Positions 42,730 to 51,495 are shown, counted from the stretch's first letter. The stretch: 64,000 nt of DNA from Xenophilus sp. E41 (GCF_003671765.1 NZ_QPIB01000037.1:1-64000), one strand, 5' to 3'. Notes: generated from the letters alone by a model not told the origin. Translations and numbers: made by a program.

Positions 42730-43491
42730 ATGGGACCGGGCGGCGCACCTGTGAGCGCCGCGGCGGTGGCGACGCAGGAGGCGTTGTCCTGCCGCGGCTG
42801 CCCCCACCTGGGCGTGTGCATGCCGGCGCTGGCCGTGCCGAGCGAGGGCAAGCCCGTGCGGCTGATATCGAACCGCCTGCTGCTGCAGCGCCGCGAGCCG
42901 CTGCTCGCTCAGGGAGACCGATTTGTTGCGGTGTACGGCGTGCGCCGCGGCCTGCTCAAGGGCGTGCTCGGGACCGGCGCGTCCAGCGGCGTGGTCACCG
43001 GGTTCTTCTTTCCAGGGGACGTGGCGGGACTGGACGGCATCGCGATGGATCGGCATCCGACCGGCCTGCTGTCGGTCACCGACGCCGAAGTCTGCGTCAT
43101 CCCGTTCGGACGCCTGGAGGCCTGGGCCGCGCGGTCCTCGCAGGCACAGCGTCATCTGCATCGATTGCTGTCGAAGGAGATCGGTCGCAGCTGCATGGCC
43201 CTGCTGCCCTTGGCCCGTCTCACGGCCGCCCAGCGGGTCGCCGACTTCCTGCTGCGCTTCGCAGCCGCGCAGTCGCACGGCAGCGGCAGCCCATCCGATT
43301 TCGTCCTGGCCCTCACCCTGGAAGAGATGGGCAGCCACCTGGGGCTGCAAATGGAAACCGTGTCGCGCGTGCTGTCGCAACTGGTGTCGCAGCGGCTGAT
43401 CGCCCGGGAGGGGCGCAGCCTGCGCATTCTCGAGCAGGGCGACCTCGGCCGCCTCGCGCGGGCGCAGCAGATCGGCCCTGACGCAGGCTGA
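42730..43491 (+). CDS. FNR/ANR-type oxygen-sensing regulator with Fe-S cysteines
   Basis: 253-aa CRP/FNR-family regulator. N-terminal cysteines at 21, 24 and 30 (SCRGCPHLGVC, C-x2-C-x5-C) and another at 122 (DAEVCVIP) coincide with the spacing of the [4Fe-4S] ligands of E. coli FNR (20, 23, 29, 122). The C-terminal helix-turn-helix EEMGSHLGLQMETVSRVLSQ carries E-x-x-S-R for TTGA recognition. It should dimerise and activate from TTGAY-N4-RTCAA boxes when oxygen is absent, and is the obvious candidate controller of the surrounding locus. ATG 42730 gives the FNR-like N-terminus. Confidence 0.92.
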   Translation: MGPGGAPVSAAAVATQEALSCRGCPHLGVCMPALAVPSEGKPVRLISNRLLLQRREPLLAQGDRFVAVYGVRRGLLKGVLGTGASSGVVTGFFFPGDVAGLDGIAMDRHPTGLLSVTDAEVCVIPFGRLEAWAARSSQAQRHLHRLLSKEIGRSCMALLPLARLTAAQRVADFLLRFAAAQSHGSGSPSDFVLALTLEEMGSHLGLQMETVSRVLSQLVSQRLIAREGRSLRILEQGDLGRLARAQQIGPDAG

Positions 43492-43547
43492 CCGCGGGCG
43501 ACATCCGTCGGCAGGAGCGCGGCCTTGGGGGTGAATGCGCCGCAGGC

Positions 43548-45605
43548 TCAGCGCGGGTTGCCGATCCAGTGATCGACGGTCTTCAACAGGTCCTCGGGCG
43601 ACACCGGTTTGGTCACGTGGGCGTCGAAGCCGGCGGCCGCCGTGCGCTCCCGGTCTCGCGCAGAACCCCAGCCGGTCAAGGCCACGATCCGTGGCTGCGG
43701 AACGCCGGCTTCCGAGCGAAGGCGCTCGGCGATCTCGAAGCCGTCCATGGCCGGCAATCCCAGATCGAGCAGCACGACCTCGGGATGCATGTGCCGTGCG
43801 GTCTCCAGCGCGGACGGGCCATCGGCCGCGCCGATCACCTCGTGCCCTTGCGCCCTGAGCAGTTCCACCAGCGTGCTTCGTCCGTCCGGGTTGTCCTCGA
43901 CGACGAGGACGCGTCCCCGCCGTGCGGGCGTCGCCGGCGGCACGGCGCGCGCCGCCGGTTCCACGGGAGCCGTCTCGAGTGGCAACGAGACTCGGAAGGT
44001 GCTGCCCTGATTCAGGCCGGCGCTCTGGACCTCCACCGCACCGCCGTGCATCTCCACCAGGCTCTTGACGATCGACAAGCCGATGCCGAGTCCACCGTGC
44101 GCCTTGGCGCCCGTGTGGGGCAACTGGGTGAAGAGATCGAAGAGCCTGGACTGGTCCGCTGCCGGTATGCCCAGCCCGTTGTCCGAGACCTCGATCAGCG
44201 CGCGGTTCGCCTCGACCGTGCATGACAGCGAAAGCTCGCCGCCGTCGGGGGTGTACTTGACCGCGTTGTTCAGCAGGTTGGTGACGATCTGCACGATGCG
44301 CGATGGGTCCGCGAGGATGGGCGCCGGCGTATCGGGCAGGCTGAGCGTCAGGCGGTGGCGCGCGGCGTTCACCCCTGGCTGCGCCGCTTCGACGGCCTGC
44401 ACCAGCAAGGCAGACAGATCCAGGACCTCGCGCTTGAGCTCGACCACGCCGCGGCTGATGCGCGACACGTCGAGCAGATCGTCGACGAGCCGCACGAGGT
44501 GGCTCGTCTGGCGTTCGATGACTTCCGTGCGGCTCAGCAGCCGCGCGGGGTCCTTCTCGCGCTTCATCAACGCGATCGCGTAGAGCATCGGCGCGATCGG
44601 GTTGCGCAGTTCATGCGCCAGCGTGGCGAGAAACTCGTCCTTGCGCCGGTCCTGCAGGCGCAGTGCCGCCGCATCGCGCACGCGTTCGATGTGCGCCCAG
44701 CACCGGTCCACCACTTCGGTGATGACTTCCAGATCCTCGGCGTTCCACTGGCGTGGTTCGGCTTGATGAACCGCCATCATCGCCACCAGCAGCCCGCGCT
44801 TGACCAGGCCGGCGCAGACGATGGCCTTGATGCCGATCGCGTTGAACATCTTCGCCCCGCCCTCGTCGCCGAGATCGCGGTCGACATCGTCCACCACCAG
44901 GTGGCGCCCCATGCGAAGGTTGGACGTCGCCCGCGGTCCGAAGAGTTCCAGCGAATAGACGTCGACGCTGGAAGGCACGCTGGGCGACCAATCGGCACGG
45001 ATGGTGAATCGGTTGTTGTCGGCCTCGACGTCCGCGTAGGCGCAGCGCGTCGCCTCCAGGTGCTCGCCCAGGAGCCGGGTCGTCACCTCCATCACGTCCT
45101 GGGCACTGTTCAAGGGCCGCGTGGCGCGTTCGATGCGATTGAGCAGCTCCAGCCGTCGGCGGCCGCGCTCCGCCGAGGCCTCGGCATGCTTTCTTGCGGT
45201 GATGTCGATCACGGTGCCGATCGCCCGCACGCATTCGCCCTGGTCGTTGAAAAGACCGCGTCCCTTGGCAGCGACCCACCGCATGACCCCGTCTTCCTTG
45301 CCGATGGTTCGGTACTCGACGTCGTAGACCGTTCGCAGGTCCGGGTTCTGGCAGTCCGCGAAGGCACGCAGCACGTGCCCGGCGTCCTGCGGGTGGAGGC
45401 AGGCCTCGAAGTCGTCGAGCGTGGCGGTGGCGTCGGGCGAAATGCCGAACATGGCCTTCACCCGCGCCGGCCAGTACAGCGTGTTGGTGGCCACATCGAC
45501 GTCCCAGAGCCCGACCTCTGCAGCGTCGATGGCAAGCCGCAGCTGCTCCTCGCGCTGGCCCAGAGTGAGTGTGGCGATGCTCGCGCCCTGTGCGGTCTGG
45601 CTCAT
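43548..45605 (-). CDS. Soluble hybrid histidine kinase PAS-GAF-HK-REC (second copy)
   Basis: 685 aa with no membrane helix. It has a PAS/PAC domain (about 22-150, LAIDAAEVGLWDVDVATNTL), a GAF domain (about 165-310), an acceptor box FLATLAHELRNPIAPMLYAI, a HATPase (VSDNGLGIPA, GGLGIGLSIVKSL) and a C-terminal receiver (VLVVEDNPDGRS, Asp in VVLLDLGLPAMDG, Lys in HVTKPVS). It is less similar to the first hybrid kinase than the shared layout suggests. ATG 45605 was chosen. It is divergent from the small membrane gene at 45796. Confidence 0.92.
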   Translation of the reverse strand: MSQTAQGASIATLTLGQREEQLRLAIDAAEVGLWDVDVATNTLYWPARVKAMFGISPDATATLDDFEACLHPQDAGHVLRAFADCQNPDLRTVYDVEYRTIGKEDGVMRWVAAKGRGLFNDQGECVRAIGTVIDITARKHAEASAERGRRRLELLNRIERATRPLNSAQDVMEVTTRLLGEHLEATRCAYADVEADNNRFTIRADWSPSVPSSVDVYSLELFGPRATSNLRMGRHLVVDDVDRDLGDEGGAKMFNAIGIKAIVCAGLVKRGLLVAMMAVHQAEPRQWNAEDLEVITEVVDRCWAHIERVRDAAALRLQDRRKDEFLATLAHELRNPIAPMLYAIALMKREKDPARLLSRTEVIERQTSHLVRLVDDLLDVSRISRGVVELKREVLDLSALLVQAVEAAQPGVNAARHRLTLSLPDTPAPILADPSRIVQIVTNLLNNAVKYTPDGGELSLSCTVEANRALIEVSDNGLGIPAADQSRLFDLFTQLPHTGAKAHGGLGIGLSIVKSLVEMHGGAVEVQSAGLNQGSTFRVSLPLETAPVEPAARAVPPATPARRGRVLVVEDNPDGRSTLVELLRAQGHEVIGAADGPSALETARHMHPEVVLLDLGLPAMDGFEIAERLRSEAGVPQPRIVALTGWGSARDRERTAAAGFDAHVTKPVSPEDLLKTVDHWIGNPR

Positions 45606-45795
45606 CGGGCCATTGTCATCGACTCGGTCGGACCGCACGGCCCGGGCGTGGCGGATGAGACGGAGCGGGTCGCTCGCTTCCTGTCCGACAAGCGCAAGCT
45701 GGGTTCGCCGGCGCGGCGGTCGCGGGGCGCGACCTAAGTTGGCTGCTCATTCAACCCCAGCAGAGGCCCCATGCCATCCATCTCGTGCCGCGACC

Positions 45796-46047
45796 ATGAG
45801 TGATCTCATCGGATTGATCCAATGGCCGGCGTTCGCCGCTTCGCTTGTCGCGGCCTGGCTGGTCGGGTCGAAGAGCAGCCGGCGCCGCAATTACGGCTTC
45901 TGGGTCTTCCTGGCGTCCAACGTGCTGTGGATCGTCTGGGGGATCAGCACCTCGGCCTGGGCGCTGATCGCGCTGCAGGTCGGACTGGCCATTCTCAACA
46001 TCAGGGGCCTCTTCAAGACGGAAGAGCAGACCGAGGACCCGGCCTAG
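45796..46047 (+). CDS. Small membrane protein, three helices
   Basis: 83 aa. Helices are near IQWPAFAASLVAAWLVG, FWVFLASNVLWIVWG and ALIALQVGLAILNIRGLF. The last two resemble half of the YgjV/PnuC-like fold (NVLWIVWG...W...ALQ...LNIRG), but no function follows from that. A charged C-terminal tail, KTEEQTEDPA, ends the protein. The N-terminus is the first ATG that starts the hydrophobic part. Confidence 0.72.
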   Translation: MSDLIGLIQWPAFAASLVAAWLVGSKSSRRRNYGFWVFLASNVLWIVWGISTSAWALIALQVGLAILNIRGLFKTEEQTEDPA

Positions 46048-46076
46048 CCCCGGCGGCAGCCGCGGGTCGGCCTGCC

Positions 46077-46661
46077 TCAGAGCGGCGCGCCTTTGCGCGC
46101 GCGCAGATCGGCAAGCAAGGTGCGGATCGCCCAGCCGGTGGCCTTCGCGATCTGCTCGCCGCTGAGGTCCCAGTGATCGCGCATCTCGAGCCAGGGCGTC
46201 GTGTGCAGCACCTGCAGCATCGCCGTGGCGAGCAACTGGTCGTCCTTGGGCAGGTCCTTCACCGCATCGGCCGTCACCCGGGTGTAGCTCTCCTGTCGTT
46301 CCTTCTTCTGGGCGAGACGCATGGCGCGGCCTTGAGGCGTGGAGCGAACCAGGGTGACGATCGGTGCGATGCGATCCAGGCCCTGGTAGATGGACTGCGT
46401 GTCCAGCAGGTCGCTCTCGCTCTTCGGAAAGGAAACGCGTGCGCCTGCCAGTTCCCGGACCCGGGCGCTCGCCGCACCGAGCAGGGCCTCGCGATCGACG
46501 AAGTACCGGTAGATCGTTCGGCGGCTGATTCCGGTGCGTTCTGCCACCGCGTCGTGGCTCAGGTCAGCCCGGCCCTCGGTCATCAGCTCGATGACCGCAT
46601 CCAGGATGCGGGTCCGTGCCGCTTCCTTGTTGCGCTCGCGTTGGCCCGCCACCTCTTCCAT
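46077..46661 (-). CDS. TetR-family repressor
   Basis: 194 aa with an N-terminal helix-turn-helix (RTRILDAVIELMTEGRADLS then GISRRTIYRYFVDREALL) and a variable all-helical ligand domain. AGAGG precedes ATG 46661. It is divergent from the small gene at 46778, with a nested palindrome in the 116-nt gap. It probably represses itself and that gene; the ligand is unknown. Confidence 0.9.
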   Translation of the reverse strand: MEEVAGQRERNKEAARTRILDAVIELMTEGRADLSHDAVAERTGISRRTIYRYFVDREALLGAASARVRELAGARVSFPKSESDLLDTQSIYQGLDRIAPIVTLVRSTPQGRAMRLAQKKERQESYTRVTADAVKDLPKDDQLLATAMLQVLHTTPWLEMRDHWDLSGEQIAKATGWAIRTLLADLRARKGAPL

Positions 46662-46678
46662 GCTGAAACCTCTCTGGT

Positions 46679-46731
46679 TGTCAATATGGCACAAGAAGTG
46701 CCAAAAGATATTGACACTTATTGTGTCACAA
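46679..46731. promoter_or_regulatory. Nested palindrome, probable TetR operator
   Basis: TGTCAATAT at 46679-46687 pairs with ATATTGACA at 46708-46716. Within it, GGCAC and GTGCC (46688-46702, 5-nt loop) form a second arm. TTGTGTCACAA at 46721-46731 is a further 11-nt palindrome. All lie in the gap between the TetR gene and its divergent neighbour, the usual place for such operators. Confidence 0.65.
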
Positions 46732-46777
46732 CCGACGATTCGGGCTTCCCATTGGCACCACGACCTGTGAGCACCCC

Positions 46778-47260
46778 GTGATCTACCACTTCTCCATCGC
46801 CGCCCACCGTCCCCGCCATGTCGCGGGAGTCATCGCCGAACTGTGGGGTGGCGATGCCCTGCTGTTCCCGCCCGTGTCCGACGACGGCTGGATCGTCCTG
46901 GCCGGCGACGAGCGGCGCAGCGCGATCGAGGTCTACCCCATCGATACCGTGCTGCGCGAAGCCGACGGCGATGCGGACGCGTACGGCGAGTCCACGGGAC
47001 ACGTGGGCTACACCGCCACGCACGGTGCGATCGGCACGCCTTTGACGCAAGATCAGGTGATGGCCATCGCGGCCCGCGAAGGCTGGCCGGCGAAGTACCG
47101 CATGCGCGGCGGGATGTTCGGCGTCGTTGAAATGTGGATCGAGGGACGGCAGATGATGGAGTTCATGACGCCCGAGATGCAGGCCGAGTACATGGCCTCC
47201 ATGTCGACGGCCAACTGGCGCGCCATGCTCGACGCGTTCCGGGCGCCTGCGACGGCCTGA
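46778..47260 (+). CDS. Unknown protein of the IYHxS...PRHVAxVIAELWGG family
   Basis: 160 aa from a GTG start: IYHFSIAAHRPRHVAGVIAE then LWGGDALLFPPV, WIVLAGDERRSAIEVYP and MWIEGRQMMEFMTPEMQAEY. I recognise it as a conserved proteobacterial protein of unknown function, distantly like VOC proteins. The GTG at 46778 matches the usual family start better than an ATG at 46721, which lies in the palindromic operator. It is divergent from the TetR gene and likely its target. Confidence 0.75.
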   Translation: MIYHFSIAAHRPRHVAGVIAELWGGDALLFPPVSDDGWIVLAGDERRSAIEVYPIDTVLREADGDADAYGESTGHVGYTATHGAIGTPLTQDQVMAIAAREGWPAKYRMRGGMFGVVEMWIEGRQMMEFMTPEMQAEYMASMSTANWRAMLDAFRAPATA

Positions 47261-47313
47261 GTTCGCCCAGCGCGATCCGGCCTGACCCGGGCGCTGTCCG
47301 GTGCGCCGACGCT

Positions 47314-48147
47314 CTAGGCGTCGAAATCGGTCGCGATCGACCGGTCGCGCCACGCATCGATGTCGGCGCGCAATGCCGCCAGCTTCTGCTCCGCGATGCG
47401 GTGGGCCGCCGGCCCCAGCGGCAGATGCAGCGGTGGATGCTCGGCATCGATCGCCTGGAGCATGACGGCGACCGCCTTCATCGGATCGCCAGCCTGTTTG
47501 CCGTCGTTGCTTTCTCGATACAGGCGGCGTGCGTGCGCGCTTTGCGCATAGGCCTCGATTCGACGACCGGCGCTCGCGATGGAGCGGCCCAGGAAGTCGG
47601 TGCGAAACGGTCCCGGCTCCACGATGATCACGTTCAGCCCGAGCGGGCGAAGCTCTTGTGCCAATGCCTCGGAGAGCCCCTCGACGGCGAACTTCGTCGC
47701 GTTGTAGTAGCCCGACCCCGCCGATCCGGCGATACCCGCTCCGGATGACAGGTTGACCACGCACGCCCCTGCGGTGCGGCGAAGCAGGGGGAGGGCGGCG
47801 CGGGTGGTTTCGATGAGCCCGAAGACGTTGGTCTCGAACATGGGTCGATATTCGTGCGGCTCGGCCTCTTCGATCGCACCGATGAATCCGAATCCCGCGT
47901 TGTTGACCAGCACGTTCAAGCCGCCGAACGCGTCTTCGGCCACGGCCACTGCACGGGCCGCGTCGCCTGGCGCCGTGACGTCGAGCGTCGCGACGCGGAC
48001 CGTGCGGGGGTACCGTGCCTGCAGGTCGTTCAGCGTCTGAACCGAGCGCGCCGTCGCGACCAGCTTGTCGCCACGCGCAGCGACCGCCTCCGCGAGCTGC
48101 CTTCCCAGGCCGCTCGAGCAGCCGGTGATGAGCCATGTCTTCTTCAT
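47314..48147 (-). CDS. Short-chain dehydrogenase/reductase
   Basis: 277-aa classical SDR with the cofactor motif TGCSSGLGRQLAEA (T-G-x3-G-x-G), NNAGFG, and the catalytic Ser in NLSSGAG and Tyr-x3-Lys in YYNATKFAVEGL. The small residues favour NADP, but this cannot be fixed by reading. The substrate is unknown. The start overlaps the end of the exporter gene (ATGA), so the two form an operon. Confidence 0.92.
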   Translation of the reverse strand: MKKTWLITGCSSGLGRQLAEAVAARGDKLVATARSVQTLNDLQARYPRTVRVATLDVTAPGDAARAVAVAEDAFGGLNVLVNNAGFGFIGAIEEAEPHEYRPMFETNVFGLIETTRAALPLLRRTAGACVVNLSSGAGIAGSAGSGYYNATKFAVEGLSEALAQELRPLGLNVIIVEPGPFRTDFLGRSIASAGRRIEAYAQSAHARRLYRESNDGKQAGDPMKAVAVMLQAIDAEHPPLHLPLGPAAHRIAEQKLAALRADIDAWRDRSIATDFDA

Positions 48148-49610
48148 GTCGGTTCCTTCAGGTTCAAGCGGGTGGGTGAGGCGAGGGCGCCGAAGCCGAT
48201 GACCGAGAGCAGGACCGCCACGCCGAGGCTCGCTCCGATGCACAGCATGGTGACGACCAGTGCGTGGGCCATCGATTCGGCGTGCGGGCTGGACCCTGCG
48301 ATGCCGAAGAAGACGCCACCGAAGACGGCGACGCCCAGCGACGCGCTGATCTGCAGAGCCGAGTTCGCGACGCCGGCGATCATGCCGGAGCCGTTGGCCG
48401 GCGCACGGTCGATGACCGAGCGCACCAGCGTCGGCAGTGCCCAGCCTTGGCCGAAACCCAGCAGGCCGATGGCAACGATCAGGGGGAACGCTTCAGGCAT
48501 GCGTGCCGGCGCCCGGGCGACGATCGCGGCGAGATACACGCAGCCCGCCACTTCCAGGAGCATGCCGATCGCGGGCACCCAGCGGCCGAACACCCGCACG
48601 GCCCATGGGGTGGTCAAAGGCCCGACGAAGAATCCGACCCCGAAAGGCAGGAACACCAGCCCCGTCGCCAATGGATCCAGGCCCAGGCCGGACTGCAGAT
48701 AGACCGAGAAGGTCAGGAAGAAAGCGGAGACCACGTAGAAGAACAGGATCGCGGCCAGGCCGCTCGCCAGCCCGGGCGTGCGCAGCAGGTCCGCCCTCAC
48801 CAGGGGAACGCCACCGCGCCGCGCGAGCGAGGTCTCGAAGCGCCAGAAGCAGAAGGCGGCGGCGGGGCAGAGGATCAGCATGCCCACCGCCCACCCGGGC
48901 CAGCCCGCTTCGCGTCCTTCGACCAGCGGCACGATCAGCAGTGCGAGCGTGATCGCGCACAGCGCGACGCCGGCCTTGTCGAGGGGCGCCGGGGTCTCAG
49001 CACGGACATCGGGCAGCAGCTTCGCGCCGCCGATCAGGACCGCGGCCACGATGGGCAGGTTGATGAGAAAGATGACGCGCCATTCGAGGTGCAGGATGTT
49101 GGCGGCGATCAGTGCACCCCCGAGCGCCTGCGCGACGACCGCCGCCAGCCCCACCGTCGCGCCGTAGAGACCGAGTGCCCGCGAGCGCTCTTCGACGGAG
49201 AACAGCGCCTGGACCGAGGCGAGGCCTTGGGGCGCCATCGCTGCAGCGCTCAGGCCCTGCAGGATGCGGCCGACGACCAGGACCGCAGGCGTCGGTGCGA
49301 GCCCGCAGAGCAGCGACGTCAGGCCGAAGCCGCACATGCCGATCAGGAATATCCGCTTGCGGCCGAACAGGTCGCCGAGCCGGCCACCGGTGATGAGGAA
49401 CACGGCGTACGCGGCCGCATAGCCGGAGATCACCAACTGCAGTTCGGCGGCGGTCGTGTGCAGGCTCCCCCTGATCGACGGGATCGCGACATTGACGATG
49501 AAGAAGTCCAGCGGAGGCAGGAAGGCCCCCACGAGCAACACCGCGAATGCCCACCACCGGCGCATCGCTGGCGTCGTCGTCTGCGTGGCGAGGCGCTGCC
49601 GCGGCGCCAT
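48144..49610 (-). CDS. MFS exporter, DHA2-like (14 helices)
   Basis: 488-aa proton-driven exporter of the EmrB/QacA-like DHA2 group. It has about 14 helices, motif A in GGRLGDLFGRKRIFLIG (loop 2-3) and motif C-like GLYGATVGLAAVVAQALGGA in helix 5. Start ATG 49610 gives MAPRQRLATQTTTPAMRRWW; upstream codons in the same frame look noncoding. It precedes the SDR gene in a leftward operon divergent from a TetR gene whose likely operators lie in the gap. Confidence 0.9.
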   Translation of the reverse strand: MAPRQRLATQTTTPAMRRWWAFAVLLVGAFLPPLDFFIVNVAIPSIRGSLHTTAAELQLVISGYAAAYAVFLITGGRLGDLFGRKRIFLIGMCGFGLTSLLCGLAPTPAVLVVGRILQGLSAAAMAPQGLASVQALFSVEERSRALGLYGATVGLAAVVAQALGGALIAANILHLEWRVIFLINLPIVAAVLIGGAKLLPDVRAETPAPLDKAGVALCAITLALLIVPLVEGREAGWPGWAVGMLILCPAAAFCFWRFETSLARRGGVPLVRADLLRTPGLASGLAAILFFYVVSAFFLTFSVYLQSGLGLDPLATGLVFLPFGVGFFVGPLTTPWAVRVFGRWVPAIGMLLEVAGCVYLAAIVARAPARMPEAFPLIVAIGLLGFGQGWALPTLVRSVIDRAPANGSGMIAGVANSALQISASLGVAVFGGVFFGIAGSSPHAESMAHALVVTMLCIGASLGVAVLLSVIGFGALASPTRLNLKEPT

Positions 49611-50017
49611 CACGCGGGACGCCCGAAGCGGCCGGGTCTTGCGGTGGCAGAGCGAACTTCGATCGCTTCGATAGGGGATTCGAGACGGGTGGACATGGGA
49701 TGCCTTCTTTTGTCGGGCGTGACTCGCAGCGAGATGTTTGCGTGGAAAATGTATCGACCGGTACAAAAATAGTCGAAGAAAAACGACTTGGTGTCGTCAT
49801 GGAACAGGCCCTGTTCGATTCGAGCGGGCCGCCGGCGCCGAGTTGCCTGTGTGCGTCCCAGGGAACTTGGCTAACGAATTACGTATCGGTCGGTACAAAT
49901 ATATGTGCGCACGGCGGTCCTGTCAACGGAGCCTTTCAGACAGACGCGAGCTGCCGCCCCTGGCGTGCGAGAATTCTGTATCGAGTAGTATTTAAATTTC
50001 ATCGACAGGAACGGCTC
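49611..50017. promoter_or_regulatory. AT-richer intergenic region with repeated operator-like sites
   Basis: GTATCGACCGGTACAAA starts at 49751 and GTATCGGTCGGTACAAA starts at 49883. The two sites are nearly identical and each is an imperfect palindrome around CG-GTAC. A third partial copy, GTATCGAGTAGTATT, starts at 49979, 39 nt before the TetR gene. The spacing suits a repressor that controls both the leftward exporter/SDR operon and its own gene. No gene is convincing in the gap. Confidence 0.62.
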
Positions 50018-50635
50018 ATGAGTCAGCGAGGACGGCCACGCACCTTCGACCGCGACGTGGCGCTTACTTCAGCCATGCACCTGTTCTGGGAGCACGGCTT
50101 CGAATCCACCTCTCTGTCGCAGCTGAAAGCGGCGATGGGCACCGGCATCTCCGCGCCGAGCTTCTACGCGGCCTTCGAGTCCAAGGAGGCGCTCTACAGG
50201 GAAGCCCTGGAGCTGTACCTGAAGACCTACGACCTGACGCGGAGTCTTCATGATCCGTCGCTTGCGCCGCGGGAGGCCGTGTTCCTGGCGCTGGACCGGT
50301 CTGCGAGGATGCAAGCCGGGACTGGTCACCCGAAGGGCTGCATGGTCACCTTGGGCAGCATGACCTTTCAGCCGAGTGCGAGCGAGGCGGTCACCCAATT
50401 GCTGCGCGACTCGCGTACACGCACCCGGGATGGCTTTCGCTCGTGCGTGGAGCGTGGAATCAAGAGCGGAGAGTTGCGACGGTCCACCGATCCGGCCTCG
50501 CTCGCACTGGCGTTCGACAGCTTCTTCCACGGGATGTCCGTCCTCGCGCGCGACAAGTTGCGCCAGAGCGTGATCGAGAAGACCGTGATCGACGCCATGG
50601 GCATCTGGGACGCGGCCGCGAGCAAGCGCTCCTGA
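50018..50635 (+). CDS. TetR/AcrR-family repressor
   Basis: 205 aa. The N-terminal helix-turn-helix (RTFDRDVALTSAMHLFWEHG then SFYAAFESKEALYREALELY) is followed by a C-terminal regulatory domain with PKGCMVTLG, typical of the YcnC/NemR-like subgroup (TetR_C_33-like), some of which sense electrophiles through Cys. CAGGAACGG precedes ATG 50018. It is likely the repressor of the divergent exporter/SDR operon. Confidence 0.9.
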   Translation: MSQRGRPRTFDRDVALTSAMHLFWEHGFESTSLSQLKAAMGTGISAPSFYAAFESKEALYREALELYLKTYDLTRSLHDPSLAPREAVFLALDRSARMQAGTGHPKGCMVTLGSMTFQPSASEAVTQLLRDSRTRTRDGFRSCVERGIKSGELRRSTDPASLALAFDSFFHGMSVLARDKLRQSVIEKTVIDAMGIWDAAASKRS

Positions 50636-50715
50636 GGTGCCGGCGGGCGCGGGATCGACCCGGTCGGTGGCGGTAGTCCGACGCGCGCCGTGGGCGTTGC
50701 TATCCTTTCGCCTCG

Positions 50716-51477
50716 ATGACACGCCTGGCCCCCGAATTCCACCGTCTCTATGCGCCTCTCCCCGGCGGCGACACGTCCGACACGGCGCTGGTCGGGCCCG
50801 GTGGCGAGGTGCGGGCGCTGGTGATGGAGCTCACCGCGCCACCGTCCTGGGACAGCCTGCGACCGGTCTGGCAGGGCGTGCAGACCGAACTGGGCTTTCC
50901 TGCTCCCGCCATCGCCGTGTCGGGCGTCGACGGACTCCAGCTCTGGTTCTCGCTAGCGAATGCCGTGACGGCGCAGGAAGGCCATGCCTTCCTCCACGCG
51001 CTGCGCCGGCGTTTTCTTCCCGACGTGCCGATCCGCCGGCTGCGGTTGTGGCCGAGCGCTGCATCCGAACACGTGCGCCCCGTGCCACAAAGGCAGGCGC
51101 CGAGTGGCGATTGGTCAGCGTTCGTGGCGCCCGACCTGGCGCCGGTGTTCGGCGACACGCCCTGGCTGGACATTCCGCCCAGCGACGACGGCCAGGCGGC
51201 GCTGCTGGCCGCGCTCGAATCCATCCCGCGGGCGGTATTCGATGCGGCGGCAGCACTTCTGGGCGACGAGGCATCCTTGACTTCCGACCCCATCGCTGCG
51301 GATCGGCCGGACAGCGAAGCGCCCGCGCCCGCGGCGGCTCCCACGCCGCGCATGATCCCGACCGACGATCCGCTTCTTTTTCTTCGACAGGTGATGAGCG
51401 ACGAGCGCGTGCCGCTCGCCTTGCGAGTCGAAGCCGCCAAGGCCTTGCTGGCACACCGCGCAGGCGGCGGACGTTGA
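50716..51477 (+). CDS. Unknown 253-aa protein next to urease genes
   Basis: I do not recognise a firm family. Residues about 60-110 (PAIAVSGVDGLQLWFSLANA, then FLHALRRRFLPDVPIRRLRL) resemble the SGxG-LxxWW strand region of archaeo-eukaryotic primase-like folds. The C-terminal 30 residues (PLLFLRQVMSDERVPLALRV then EAAKALLAH) resemble the helical motif of small terminase-type proteins. The middle is an Ala/Pro-rich linker. Both likenesses are weak. It converges with ureG over an 18-nt gap. Confidence 0.65.
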   Translation: MTRLAPEFHRLYAPLPGGDTSDTALVGPGGEVRALVMELTAPPSWDSLRPVWQGVQTELGFPAPAIAVSGVDGLQLWFSLANAVTAQEGHAFLHALRRRFLPDVPIRRLRLWPSAASEHVRPVPQRQAPSGDWSAFVAPDLAPVFGDTPWLDIPPSDDGQAALLAALESIPRAVFDAAAALLGDEASLTSDPIAADRPDSEAPAPAAAPTPRMIPTDDPLLFLRQVMSDERVPLALRVEAAKALLAHRAGGGR

Positions 51478-51495
51478 CGGCGTTGCGCCGCGTGC

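Noticed and set aside
49738-49995. A possible 85-codon gene in the TetR/exporter gap
   Set aside because: The frame contains the repeated operator-like sites and its product has no protein-like features.
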